From NCBI GenBank assembly GCA_028715865.1, contig JAQUQY010000018.1:1-13257 (forward strand): DNA of 13,257 nucleotides, given 5' to 3'. This DNA is from Syntrophales bacterium. Lineage in GTDB: Bacteria > Desulfobacterota > Syntrophia > Syntrophales > UBA2210. The notes beneath the pieces are model-generated. The model was not told the origin of the DNA. It worked only from the letters and a program-made list of their open reading frames with translations, and searched no databases. Shown in pieces: positions 1 through 6,998 of the stretch. The translations under genes and the position numbers were made by a program. How positions within the stretch are numbered: the first letter of the stretch is position 1; each line of letters begins with the position of its first letter.

Positions 1-1193
1 TTTACAACGGGCCGGTAAAGAAAGAGATTGTTTCGCAGAAACCCTGAATTGTCTTCAGGATCGCCATGTGAATTGCAGACGTATGTCACCACAAGAGTTT
101 TCCCCCGGGAAAACTGCCGGTGCTCCTTGCCCGCGTAGCAGAAGTTTTCCTTGTCATAGAGAGGGCTCTCCGGATCTACTTCGGGAATTTGCGCTATTAT
201 AACTTCTGGTTCTCCCCAGGGACCCTCAAGCCTGTCAGCCGTCCGCAACAGCATCCGGTCGCCCCTGCTTTCTGTGGATAGGTAAACGGCAACCCACTGT
301 CCTCTATGTGGGTGGTATCTCACACTCATCTCGGGTACGGCGGCGTCGAGGACAACCTGCATTTCGCTGTGCCCGGGATTTTTTTGCCACCTTCCATCCC
401 TGGTGAGGTACTCGACGGACCGTCCAGGGTCGTCAATGCTGTCCAGGGATATGCGGGCAAGAAGGTTTCCGAAAACCGTGAAATCATCCACGGTCGCCCC
501 GTAGAGGGGGAAAAAGTACACATACTCTTCGTGAACAACCGATGTCGTCGCGAAGGCATGAACGCCCGCTGGGATACCCGGCGACAGGTCAATGTAGTCG
601 ACGGACCATTCGAAGGGATCTTTTCCATCGAAATATTTTATTCGCGCGACTCTGTGCCCCAGGATTCTGAATCCAAAGGGTCCCGGCAGATCCGGATCGC
701 CCTCTATTGAAACCAGGGGAACGTAAAGGTTTCCACCGGCCATGTAGGGATCCTGAGGCCACAGCCACTCTCCCTCACCGAAAAATGAAACGAATTCCCC
801 CTCCTTCTTTTTCAGCCGGTATCTGATCCTGAATTCCCCCTCAGCGGTGCAGGTCGATAGAGCCAGGGTTGTGCCGAGTATCACCCGCATGCCCACCCGG
901 TTCAGGCGACCCTCCCGGTTCGATACGAAGGAATCTCCGAAGAGCCATAGGACGCGTCCGTCTCCCAGGTCCACGGACCAGGCGCCGTCCCCGCCATACC
1001 ACCCGTCCTTGTCGGGGAAGGCCGGCAGGCAGAGTGTTGAGCCATAATCCGGGTCCTGTGACTGGTCCGGAAGGGTTGAACAGGACAGAAATAGAAATGC
1101 AAGGCAAGCCGCAAGAAATCGCGTATTACGTTGATTCCATAATGGATGCCATTTTGAAAATTTGGGGAAATTTTTTGGAATGGAAATAAGCAT
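1..1193 (-). CDS. Putative lipoprotein with DUF4185-type beta-propeller, 3' end cut by window edge
   Basis: An open frame on the minus strand runs from an ATG at 1193 to the left edge with no stop (397 codons plus two bases). The first ~37 residues form a basic N-region, then a hydrophobic stretch ending in FLSC-S, which I read as a non-ideal lipobox with Cys38. A VLWLFGDSF segment follows at about residues 81-89; the WLFGDS signature is typical of DUF4185 proteins, which are five-bladed beta-propellers related to glycoside hydrolases. The last visible residues (YVCNS, then NNLFLYRP) resemble the final blade, so the stop is probably just outside. The role is unknown; a surface or periplasmic carbohydrate-related function is inference. 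The start is uncertain: there is no clear ribosome binding site, and the frame stays open upstream to about 1331 with alternative ATG (1274) and GTG (1301) codons. ATG 1193 was chosen because it puts the hydrophobic segment nearest the N-terminus. Confidence 0.72.
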   Translation of the reverse strand, partial: MLISIPKNFPKFSKWHPLWNQRNTRFLAACLAFLFLSCSTLPDQSQDPDYGSTLCLPAFPDKDGWYGGDGAWSVDLGDGRVLWLFGDSFVSNREGRLNRVGMRVILGTTLALSTCTAEGEFRIRYRLKKKEGEFVSFFGEGEWLWPQDPYMAGGNLYVPLVSIEGDPDLPGPFGFRILGHRVARIKYFDGKDPFEWSVDYIDLSPGIPAGVHAFATTSVVHEEYVYFFPLYGATVDDFTVFGNLLARISLDSIDDPGRSVEYLTRDGRWQKNPGHSEMQVVLDAAVPEMSVRYHPHRGQWVAVYLSTESRGDRMLLRTADRLEGPWGEPEVIIAQIPEVDPESPLYDKENFCYAGKEHRQFSRGKTLVVTYVCNSHGDPEDNSGFLRNNLFLYRPVV

Positions 1194-1521
1194 TTTCACA
1201 TTCAGATCATCTGTGCCGAAGCTTGCACCGGGCTCGAGAACAGGATTAACAGCAAAACCTGTCACCGACTCCATTGCTGTTGCAGCGAAACCAACATTCA
1301 CGCCCCTTGAGGGACTCAATGTTATTAATGGTCAGCTTGCCGGAGATATGCCAAAGCATACAAGAATTACGTTTTTCACTTTTACATGATTCTCGAAATC
1401 GGTCAATCATTGAAGAAAGGAAAGCCTGGCCTGCTCGTTGGATAGAAAATTATAAGTACTCCAAGTTAACCGATCTGACGGCATACCTTCAAGGAGACCA
1501 TGACTTGAGCCTCTCTCCGGT

Positions 1522-1538
1522 AATGGCATAATGCCATT
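1522..1538. promoter_or_regulatory. Perfect palindrome overlapping the -35 box, candidate operator
   Basis: The arms AATGGCAT and ATGCCATT are exact reverse complements around a single central A. The last two bases are the first two of the TTGACT -35 hexamer. A dyad of this size at this place is the usual layout of a repressor or activator site. Which regulator binds is unknown; none is encoded in the window. Confidence 0.5.
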
Positions 1539-1565
1539 GACTAGTGTAATCATTGATCATATACT
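1537..1565 (+). promoter_or_regulatory. sigma70-type promoter for the aminotransferase/DUF362/polyferredoxin operon
   Basis: TTGACT (1537-1542) and TATACT (1560-1565) are separated by exactly 17 bases, and each matches the consensus at five of six positions. Transcription would start near 1572, leaving a leader of about 140 bases before the ATG at 1713. It is the only good promoter match I found upstream of the operon. Confidence 0.6.
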
Positions 1566-1590
1566 GACAAACAAAACGTGAAAAATTCAG

Positions 1591-1606
1591 ATATTGCGTT
1601 CAATAT
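1591..1606. repeat. Inverted repeat in the operon leader (ATATTG / CAATAT)
   Basis: Six-base arms ATATTG and CAATAT flank CGTT, about 20 bases downstream of the predicted transcription start. It is short and AT-rich. It could be a second operator half or a weak RNA hairpin, or chance. Confidence 0.3.
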
Positions 1607-1655
1607 TCGGATTGCGTCAGATTCCCGACCCATATACGTCATTTTACGAAAGCAA

Positions 1656-1683
1656 GAGAATTGGCAGGCCCGTAACAATTCTC
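1656..1683 (+). repeat. Leader stem-loop (GAGAATTG / CAATTCTC) upstream of the aminotransferase RBS
   Basis: Eight-base perfectly complementary arms at 1656-1663 and 1676-1683 enclose a 12-base loop. The stem ends 18 bases before the AAGGA ribosome binding site (1702-1706) of the next gene. No U-run follows, so it is not a terminator. It may stabilise the leader or affect ribosome access. Confidence 0.35.
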
Positions 1684-1712
1684 AGCCTTGAAATGAAAAG
1701 AAAGGATATAGC

Positions 1713-2864
1713 ATGCCCCGGGTAGGAAGAAGAGATTTTTTGGTTCTTGCCGGAAGCGCCGGTCTGGGAGCCGTGGCAGGATGTGTTTCCGGACGGGGCT
1801 CCATTGTTTCCGCTGACTATTCGGTAAACCCTCGCGAATGTTCCTTTCCCATAATCCTGAACAGCAACGAAAGCCCTTACGGCGCGCCGCCTTCGGCGCT
1901 TGAAGCCGGTTCAAAGGCGGTGACGAATCTCTCTAATCGCTACGTGAGAGAGCAGAGGAACAATCTTGTGGCGGATCTTGCGGGTTTTTTCGGCCTGAAA
2001 CAAGACCAGATTCTTTTGGGATGCGGCGCCATAGAGCTTTTGAAGATGGCAGCCGACGTTTTCTGTTCTCCGGACAAACCTCCCGTAATCAGCGATCCTG
2101 TCTATGAGGCCATCGGTTATTTCGCGGGTTTGCGCTATATCAGTCCCATAAAAGTTCCAGCCGGGAATGGCTGTATGGGCCATGATCTGCAGGCCATGCT
2201 TGACACGGTCTACGGGCGCGGCGGAGGTATGGTCTATCTATGTAACCCATGCAATCCAACCGGAAATGTTTTGGTCAGAGACGAGCTGACTGATTTTATA
2301 CGTCAGATTCCCAGGGATGTGATTATTATTGTTGATGAAGCATATGCTGAATATGTGGGGCCGGGTTTTTACAGTTGTCTTGATTATGTCCGTTCAGGAA
2401 TGCCAAATTTGCTCGTCATCAGGACCTTTTCCAAGGTCTATGGCATGGCCGGACTGAGGGTCGGCTATTGTGCCGGGAGCGGCAAGCTAATAAACGCCAT
2501 GGCCGGCCACAGGCTGTGGAACAACATTAACCAGGCCGGGGCCGCAGCGGCCAGGGAAGCCCTTAAACACAGCGCCTGGGTCGATAAGGTGCGCGGGGAA
2601 AACGAAAAGACCATGCTCAGGTTTTGCCGGGGCCTTGAAAGCCTGGGGATTGATTACATCCCCTCCAGCGCGAACTATGTGCTTATGTCGGCCGGAATCT
2701 TATGGGAGGACATTCACCTTTTCCTGTACGGAAAGGGAATTGTGGCAGGGCGAAAAATATCCTCCATGCCCTATCATATTAGAATCAGCCTTGGGTATCC
2801 CGAAGAAATGGATTATTGCATTGAAGTTTTATCAGGGATGAGGGGGATGTCGTCCTCCATTTAA
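1713..2864 (+). CDS. Tat-exported lipoprotein PLP aminotransferase (class I/II, HisC-like)
   Basis: This is a pyridoxal-phosphate aminotransferase of fold type I, closest in look to histidinol-phosphate aminotransferase. Visible motifs are NSNESPYG (residues 50-57), NPCNPTG with Asn181, VDEAYAEY with Asp208 for the pyridine nitrogen, SKVYGMAGLR with the Schiff-base Lys241, and HIRISLG with Arg357 for the substrate carboxylate. All expected catalytic residues are there. The unusual part is the N-terminus: GRRDFL (twin Arg 6-7), a hydrophobic run and VAGC with Cys24, which is a Tat signal with a lipobox. I therefore infer a folded, PLP-loaded enzyme anchored in the periplasm and not a histidine biosynthesis enzyme. 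The ATG is supported by AAGGA six bases upstream. It is first in an operon; the DUF362 gene starts 22 bases after its stop. The substrate is unknown. Confidence 0.85.
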   Translation: MPRVGRRDFLVLAGSAGLGAVAGCVSGRGSIVSADYSVNPRECSFPIILNSNESPYGAPPSALEAGSKAVTNLSNRYVREQRNNLVADLAGFFGLKQDQILLGCGAIELLKMAADVFCSPDKPPVISDPVYEAIGYFAGLRYISPIKVPAGNGCMGHDLQAMLDTVYGRGGGMVYLCNPCNPTGNVLVRDELTDFIRQIPRDVIIIVDEAYAEYVGPGFYSCLDYVRSGMPNLLVIRTFSKVYGMAGLRVGYCAGSGKLINAMAGHRLWNNINQAGAAAAREALKHSAWVDKVRGENEKTMLRFCRGLESLGIDYIPSSANYVLMSAGILWEDIHLFLYGKGIVAGRKISSMPYHIRISLGYPEEMDYCIEVLSGMRGMSSSI

Positions 2865-2879
2865 TGTTCTAAAAGAACA
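2865..2879. repeat. Small perfect inverted repeat between operon genes (TGTTCT / AGAACA)
   Basis: TGTTCT and AGAACA flank AAA immediately after the aminotransferase stop codon and just before the GAGG-type ribosome binding site of the DUF362 gene. As RNA it would be a weak hairpin beside the ribosome binding site. It has no U-tract, so it is not a terminator. Confidence 0.3.
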
Positions 2880-2886
2880 GAGGCCC

Positions 2887-3864
2887 ATGGAAAAGAAAAA
2901 GGGTGTTTCAAACAGCGGGAGATGCTTTGCGGACATTTCATTATCCCGGCGTGATTTTTTGAAAATCCAGGCAAAGGCAACCCTTGCCATTGCGGCCGGC
3001 GCCAATGCCGGGCTTCTGGTTCCCGCCCAGGCGACGGCGCAGGCAATTCCGGACATTGTTGTCGCCAAGGGCGGGCCTGAAGGCGCCACAAAAGCGGCCG
3101 TCGAAGCAATGGGGGGTATGGGCGCCTTTGTGAAGCCCGGCGACACAGTGGTTATCAAGCCTAACATGAGCTTTGGCCAACCTCCGCAAACTGCCACAAA
3201 TACTCATCCTGAAGTTGTAAAGGCCTTGGCGGGTCTGTGCGAAGAGGCCGGCGCCGTCTCTGTACTGGTGCTTGATAATCCACTTGATGAGGCGGGCAGA
3301 TGCCTGGAGATGTCGGGTGTTCAGGAGGCCTGCGCCGGGTTGCCCCGGACATCCGTTCACATGTTCAGTTCCGGCCGTTTCTTTGAAAAAGTGACACTCG
3401 AAAGGGGAAGAAGTCTAAAGGAAACAGAGGTCATGAAGGCTGTTATTGCCTCTGACGTTCTTATTGCAGTACCGGTGGCTAAAACACATTTTGCCACGGG
3501 AGTTAGCCTGTCAATGAAAGGGATGATGGGGCTCATTCGCAACCGCGGTGTCATGCACAGAAGTCACGACCTGAGCTCAGCTATTGTTGATCTGTGCACT
3601 TTTCTCAGAGCCGATCTCACCGTTATAGACGCCACAAGGGTCCTGACGACCCACGGACCTTCAGGTCCTGGAAAAGTTGCTAAAGAAGACACAATTATTG
3701 TCTCTAAGGACATGGTGGCAGCCGATGCAATGACCGTTAATATGTTTTCCTGGTACGGCCGGGATATTTACCCCTCGCAGGTGGCCCATATCAGGGAAGC
3801 TAATGAGAGGGGCCTCGGCAGGATGGACATTGAAAACCTTGATGTCCGAAGGGTGACGTTCTGA
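2887..3864 (+). CDS. Tat-exported DUF362 domain protein
   Basis: The 325-residue protein begins with a classical Tat signal: SRRDFLK at residues 20-26, a hydrophobic Ala/Leu-rich stretch, and a likely signal-peptidase site after AQA (residue 53). The mature part carries DUF362 hallmarks: VVIKPNMSF near residue 90, and a PVAKTHFATGVSLSMKGMMG region around residues 197-216. No ferredoxin-type Cys motif is attached, unlike some family members. The biochemical function of DUF362 is not established; the family is often found next to Fe-S proteins. The operon position, between a periplasmic PLP enzyme and a NapH/NapG-like polyferredoxin, suggests a periplasmic redox or substrate-processing partner. 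That role is inference. The ATG follows GAGG closely. The stop codon TGA shares its A with the next gene's ATG (TGATG), so translation is probably coupled. Confidence 0.82.
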   Translation: MEKKKGVSNSGRCFADISLSRRDFLKIQAKATLAIAAGANAGLLVPAQATAQAIPDIVVAKGGPEGATKAAVEAMGGMGAFVKPGDTVVIKPNMSFGQPPQTATNTHPEVVKALAGLCEEAGAVSVLVLDNPLDEAGRCLEMSGVQEACAGLPRTSVHMFSSGRFFEKVTLERGRSLKETEVMKAVIASDVLIAVPVAKTHFATGVSLSMKGMMGLIRNRGVMHRSHDLSSAIVDLCTFLRADLTVIDATRVLTTHGPSGPGKVAKEDTIIVSKDMVAADAMTVNMFSWYGRDIYPSQVAHIREANERGLGRMDIENLDVRRVTF

Positions 3865-4628
3865 TGATGAACATCAGGGCGCTTCTTCAAACAGCCAGCC
3901 TGGCACTGTTTCTGTTGCTCCTCTGGCTGGCCGTCTTTCCCGGTGCGGAAAGGTTTCCTGTTGATTTATTCCTGAGGTTCGATCCGCTTGTTTCACTGGG
4001 CACAATCATCAGTTCAAGAAACTGGATTCCGGCATTGATGCCCGGCCTTGCCGTGCTTGCCCTGACACTTTTTTTCGGAAGGCTCTTCTGTGGTTATATA
4101 TGTCCCATGGGCAACACCATCGATATTTCGGACAGGGCTATAAATGGAGCCTGTAAGTATGAAAGGCGCATTACTCCAGAAAGATCGGCCAGCCTTAGGA
4201 AAGTTAAATATTATGTTCTTTTGTTTGTGCTGGGGACGGCAATCCTTGGCATTTCCTCAGTCTTCCTCGCGTCACCGCTTTCACTGATTACCCGCCTGTA
4301 CGGTCTTATAATTTATCCGTCCCTGGTCTTTATCGCCCATGGGCTCCTGGATATGCTTTATCCCCTTAACGTTAAATTGGGCTTGAACTTTCTTGCCTAT
4401 GCCGAGTTTCAGTCCTACCGGTTCTCCGGGCAGTGGTTCGTGGTAATTTTTTTCATAGTAGTGATGGGGCTGATAAATTACGCCCCGAGATTCTGGTGCA
4501 GATATATATGCCCTTCCGGCGCCATGATGGCCATCGTGGGAAGAAGGCCCCTGGTGCGCAGAAAAGGGTATCTCCCGGCTGCGTTGATTGCGGCCTCTGC
4601 GCTGCGGCATGCCCCACGGGCGCCATAG
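3864..4628 (+). CDS. NapH-like membrane ferredoxin, N-terminal half of a frameshifted NapH-NapG fusion
   Basis: Five hydrophobic membrane segments are visible (about residues 5-25, 54-74, 116-137, 146-165 and 191-206). Two CxxxCP motifs follow segments 2 and 5: LFCGYICP (Cys76, Cys80) and WCRYICP (Cys212, Cys216). This is the NapH/YccM pattern of quinol-linked membrane ferredoxins. From about residue 235 the frame gives a meaningless Ala/Arg-rich tail and stops at 4628. The frame one base back continues at once into CVDCGLCAAACP and further Fe-S motifs. I conclude that the real gene was one open frame and that this is its first 234 codons. The ATG overlaps the stop of the DUF362 gene. A function in passing electrons between quinones and periplasmic Fe-S domains is inferred from NapH. 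Confidence 0.72.
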   Translation: MMNIRALLQTASLALFLLLLWLAVFPGAERFPVDLFLRFDPLVSLGTIISSRNWIPALMPGLAVLALTLFFGRLFCGYICPMGNTIDISDRAINGACKYERRITPERSASLRKVKYYVLLFVLGTAILGISSVFLASPLSLITRLYGLIIYPSLVFIAHGLLDMLYPLNVKLGLNFLAYAEFQSYRFSGQWFVVIFFIVVMGLINYAPRFWCRYICPSGAMMAIVGRRPLVRRKGYLPAALIAASALRHAPRAP

Positions 4629-5512
4629 ACGAAGATGATCCTTTCACTACTTTTCACGGTGAATGCATTGTCTGCGAAACCTGTGTCAGGGTTTGTCCGG
4701 AGAAGGCTGTGTCTTTCGGCCTGAATGCTCTCGAGAATGGTTCGGCGGGGCGAAGGTTTTTGCCGGGCCGGAGGGAAATCATCGCCTCTGCCCTGAGCGG
4801 GGCGGGCGCGGCCATACTTGTTCAGACCGGTATCGGCTTTGTTAAAAGTGATTTCCTGCCCGGAAATGTGCTGCCTGACGCTCTCATTCGCCCTCCCGGC
4901 GCATTGCCTGAAGAAGACTTTCTCCGCCGGTGCATTCGCTGCGGAACATGCATGAAGGCCTGTCCCAGCAACACTCTCCAGCCGGTCTGGCTGGAGGCCG
5001 GTCTTGGCGGATTTTTCAGCCCGAAAGTTCTCCCGCGCCGCGGGCCCTGTTACCCTTTTTGCAATGTCTGCGGCAGCGTATGCCCCACAGGCGCTTTACG
5101 CCCACTGTCCCCGCAAGAGAAGATGTGGGCCAAGATAGGCACCGCTCATATTATCAAGCATAAGTGCCTTGCCTGGGAATGGAATAAAGAATGCCTTGTT
5201 TGCTACGAGACATGTCCCTACGGGGCCATTGATATAAGGCGGGTTCCCGAGGCGGCCTTGCCGGTTCCATTCGTGGTTCCCCACAAGTGCAGCGGCTGCG
5301 GCGCCTGCGAATATCACTGTCCGGCACAGGCAGGCTCATCCATCGTAGTCGAGCCCATGGATGCTCTGCGTATTAAGCATGGTTCCTACATTATAGAAGG
5401 GAAAGCCATGGGACTGGACCTGAGAGCTGACCCCGACCGCGATAAGAAACCTTGGGAAGATCGATTTGATTCTGTGGATTCCGACGTTCTGCCTCCAGGA
5501 TTCAGCAATTGA
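4559..5512 (+). CDS. NapG/MauM-like polyferredoxin, C-terminal half of the frameshifted fusion
   Basis: In this frame the meaningful sequence begins at the slip site near 4562 and runs to the stop at 5512, about 315 residues. It starts with two ferredoxin motifs (CVDCGLCAAACP and CIVCETCVRVCP), which would complete the cytoplasmic end of the NapH part. GRREIIAS plus a hydrophobic stretch follows, like a relic Tat signal or a sixth membrane segment. A periplasm-type NapG/MauM module comes next: CIRCGTCMKACP, CYPFCNVCGSVCP, the spaced CLAWEWNKECLVCYETCP, and CSGCGACEYHCP. No ribosome binding site and start codon of its own fits the junction, so it is probably expressed only by fusion with the upstream frame, giving about 549 residues. 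Six Fe-S cluster sites are apparent in this half. The reading as a NapH-NapG fusion is inference from motif order. Confidence 0.7.
   Translation, partial: QKRVSPGCVDCGLCAAACPTGAIDEDDPFTTFHGECIVCETCVRVCPEKAVSFGLNALENGSAGRRFLPGRREIIASALSGAGAAILVQTGIGFVKSDFLPGNVLPDALIRPPGALPEEDFLRRCIRCGTCMKACPSNTLQPVWLEAGLGGFFSPKVLPRRGPCYPFCNVCGSVCPTGALRPLSPQEKMWAKIGTAHIIKHKCLAWEWNKECLVCYETCPYGAIDIRRVPEAALPVPFVVPHKCSGCGACEYHCPAQAGSSIVVEPMDALRIKHGSYIIEGKAMGLDLRADPDRDKKPWEDRFDSVDSDVLPPGFSN
4560..4568 (+). other. Apparent -1 frameshift site (AAAAGGG) in the polyferredoxin gene
   Basis: Frame one reads AGA AAA GGG (4560-4568), while the downstream Fe-S frame reads CAG AAA AGG from 4559. The two are joined by re-reading one A, which equals a one-base deletion in the A4 or G3 run. 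The protein motifs are continuous across it. It is not a canonical X XXY YYZ heptamer, although a single P-site slip on A AAA is possible. The causes could be assembly error, true mutation or recoding. Confidence 0.7.
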
Positions 5513-5541
5513 TTAATGTCTTGCATGAGGACAGAAACCCG

Positions 5542-6081
5542 TCATCCCATGTAGTCCACGGCTTTTCCAGCGGGCGGCTTGCCCTTAAGGACCATTCCGA
5601 AGTGATGATACTCCTCACCGCTTATAGGGTCCCTGTCGTGCCATCGGGCCAGGAACTCACGGTCCCGGAGCCATACCCGGCGGAACGATGCCGGGTCTTC
5701 GAAGAGCAGGACACCGGTGTCGTGGCCGATAACTATTGAATAATGCCCGTCTTCATAATTCCGGCGCCAGTCGTCAAGGGTCATGAATCTGTCCGCCCAG
5801 GCCTGAAGAAGGACGATGACGGGATATCCTTCATCTACAACACCCTTAAGTCTTGCCAGTGTCCAGTTGTTTCCAGAGTTAACCTGGAAACCGTAACTTT
5901 CAGCAACGGCGATCAACGCCTGAACCGAAGTGCCCTTAGGGCCTGTTCCCAAGGCTTTCATGAGTTCGTCACCCCTCACATCAACGCCGTAGTACGCCAT
6001 GACCGTCTGAAGTGCCTGCGCGCCGCAGTCAAAATCGAAGGTCTGTCTTCCTATATGCAGGTCGATCATTTTTTTTATCAT
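5542..6081 (-). CDS. C39-like cysteine peptidase family protein
   Basis: This 179-residue protein has the papain-like C39 signature: Gln13 for the oxyanion hole, FDFDCG with nucleophile Cys19, AYYGV after it, DGHYSIVIG with His113, and FEDPASF with Asp129. The triad is therefore complete. There is no ABC transporter or membrane part and no signal peptide, so it is a free-standing, presumably cytoplasmic, domain and not a bacteriocin exporter. Its ATG lies one base after the stop of the upstream amidohydrolase gene (TGA-A-ATG), which points to coupled translation and a shared task. The target peptide is unknown. It ends 29 bases from the convergent polyferredoxin gene, with no obvious terminator hairpin between them. 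Confidence 0.82.
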   Translation of the reverse strand: MIKKMIDLHIGRQTFDFDCGAQALQTVMAYYGVDVRGDELMKALGTGPKGTSVQALIAVAESYGFQVNSGNNWTLARLKGVVDEGYPVIVLLQAWADRFMTLDDWRRNYEDGHYSIVIGHDTGVLLFEDPASFRRVWLRDREFLARWHDRDPISGEEYHHFGMVLKGKPPAGKAVDYMG

Positions 6082-6082
6082 T

Positions 6083-6883
6083 TCACTTTTCCCCGACCAT
6101 GTTGACTGTCAGCGAAAGCGATTCGGCAAAGGCCCGGCGCAGCCGGTTGATGGCCCTTATGTCCGGCGTTCCATCGGCGCCGGTGTAAAGACGCATGTTT
6201 GTTTCCTGAATGAAGGCGGGCGCCCTGGAGCCTTCGCGCGTGAAGGAGTTTACACTGTGGGCGGCGCACACGTGGCCGTGGACCTTCCAGTACTCGGATC
6301 TGTTTACTGTAACCTCGACTTCCGGGAGCCGCTTTCGCAGCTCAGAGGCATATGTTTCAACGTATTCTTCGGGGCAGTATTGTATGGGACCTTTGTCCAT
6401 GAGCGCTTTCTGGAAATTCATCAGGTCTATCTGGTTGTCACCCACGCCGCGGGCCGTCACCGTGGCATGTCCGTCGAAGAGAAAAACCGCTCCATCGGTG
6501 ATCTTTTCCTCGATTTCCCGATGAAAGGTCTTGAGATACCTTTCGGACATTCCCGCCCGAAGTTCCTGTTCAGGCTCTGATCCCGGCCTGTAAACGGGCC
6601 GCCCGTGGACGTCACGCAAGGGCACGCTTTCTTCCAGAACGTCGGGATCGCGATTAGCCTCGAGTATGAGGCTGCAGTATGGAAATACGATTTGCCGGTT
6701 CGCCAGGATATCGCGAAAATCGTAGAGCCAGTCCGTGTGCCAGTCGATATTTCGCGCAAGGGCGGGAAAATCCACGGAAAGGCTTTCCATGGATATTTCC
6801 GGGGGGATAACGACCCCGCTGTGGGGAACCACTACGAGAACGTTCACTTTATTTGTCCGGATTTCTTTTAAAAATTCAAGCAA
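6083..6883 (-). CDS. N-formylglutamate amidohydrolase (FGase) family protein
   Basis: The 266-residue protein matches the N-formylglutamate amidohydrolase family, zinc enzymes related to carboxypeptidase folds. Visible motifs are VPHSGVVIP (His21), NIDWHTDW (around Asp47), EANRDPD (Asn77, Arg78, carboxylate binding), LFDGHA (Asp137, His139) and FIQETNMRLY (Glu227). In histidine degradation HutG of this family frees glutamate from N-formylglutamate, but no other hut gene is present. The partner is a C39 peptidase, so another amide or peptide substrate is plausible. The start is weak: TTG at 6883 directly follows an in-frame TAA and has no strong ribosome binding site, and GTG at codon 13 is an alternative. 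The gene is probably the first of a two-gene operon. Confidence 0.85.
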   Translation of the reverse strand: MLEFLKEIRTNKVNVLVVVPHSGVVIPPEISMESLSVDFPALARNIDWHTDWLYDFRDILANRQIVFPYCSLILEANRDPDVLEESVPLRDVHGRPVYRPGSEPEQELRAGMSERYLKTFHREIEEKITDGAVFLFDGHATVTARGVGDNQIDLMNFQKALMDKGPIQYCPEEYVETYASELRKRLPEVEVTVNRSEYWKVHGHVCAAHSVNSFTREGSRAPAFIQETNMRLYTGADGTPDIRAINRLRRAFAESLSLTVNMVGEK

Positions 6884-6998
6884 TTAACTTTAACACAACG
6901 ATTTCGGGAAAATCATTTGCTATTTACGAGCTCGAGCTAGGTTCCGATAGCTTGAAGGGGCTGCGGTATTTTTTATGGGTGATGAAACATGGCGTGCG

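Larger units (their letters stand above)
1194..1712. other. Divergent intergenic region, no recognisable gene
   Basis: About 520 bases separate the minus-strand lipoprotein gene from the plus-strand aminotransferase gene. Short open frames exist on both strands, but none has a ribosome binding site or a recognisable domain. The part from 1520 to 1712 holds a promoter and three inverted repeats, listed separately. The part from 1194 to 1520 shows nothing I can name. Its minus frame is open and in phase with the lipoprotein gene from 1331 downward, so it may be an N-terminal extension or a decayed gene. Confidence 0.6.

Noticed and set aside
306..710. Plus-strand open frame of 134 codons near the left end
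   Set aside because: It is antisense to the continuous DUF4185 lipoprotein frame, which has the family signature.
1274..1531. Plus-strand open frame of 85 codons in the intergenic region
   Set aside because: No ribosome binding site, no recognisable motif, and its end overlaps the candidate operator.
1713..2864. hisC of histidine biosynthesis
   Set aside because: The Tat signal with lipobox and the operon partners do not fit a cytoplasmic histidine biosynthetic role.
4562..4568. Canonical programmed -1 frameshift heptamer
   Set aside because: AAAAGGG does not fit X XXY YYZ for simultaneous slippage, and I saw no obvious downstream pseudoknot; a simple indel is more likely.
6929..6938. Ten-base palindrome AGCTCGAGCT upstream of the amidohydrolase gene
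   Set aside because: It is short, with no promoter elements clearly placed around it; chance is likely.
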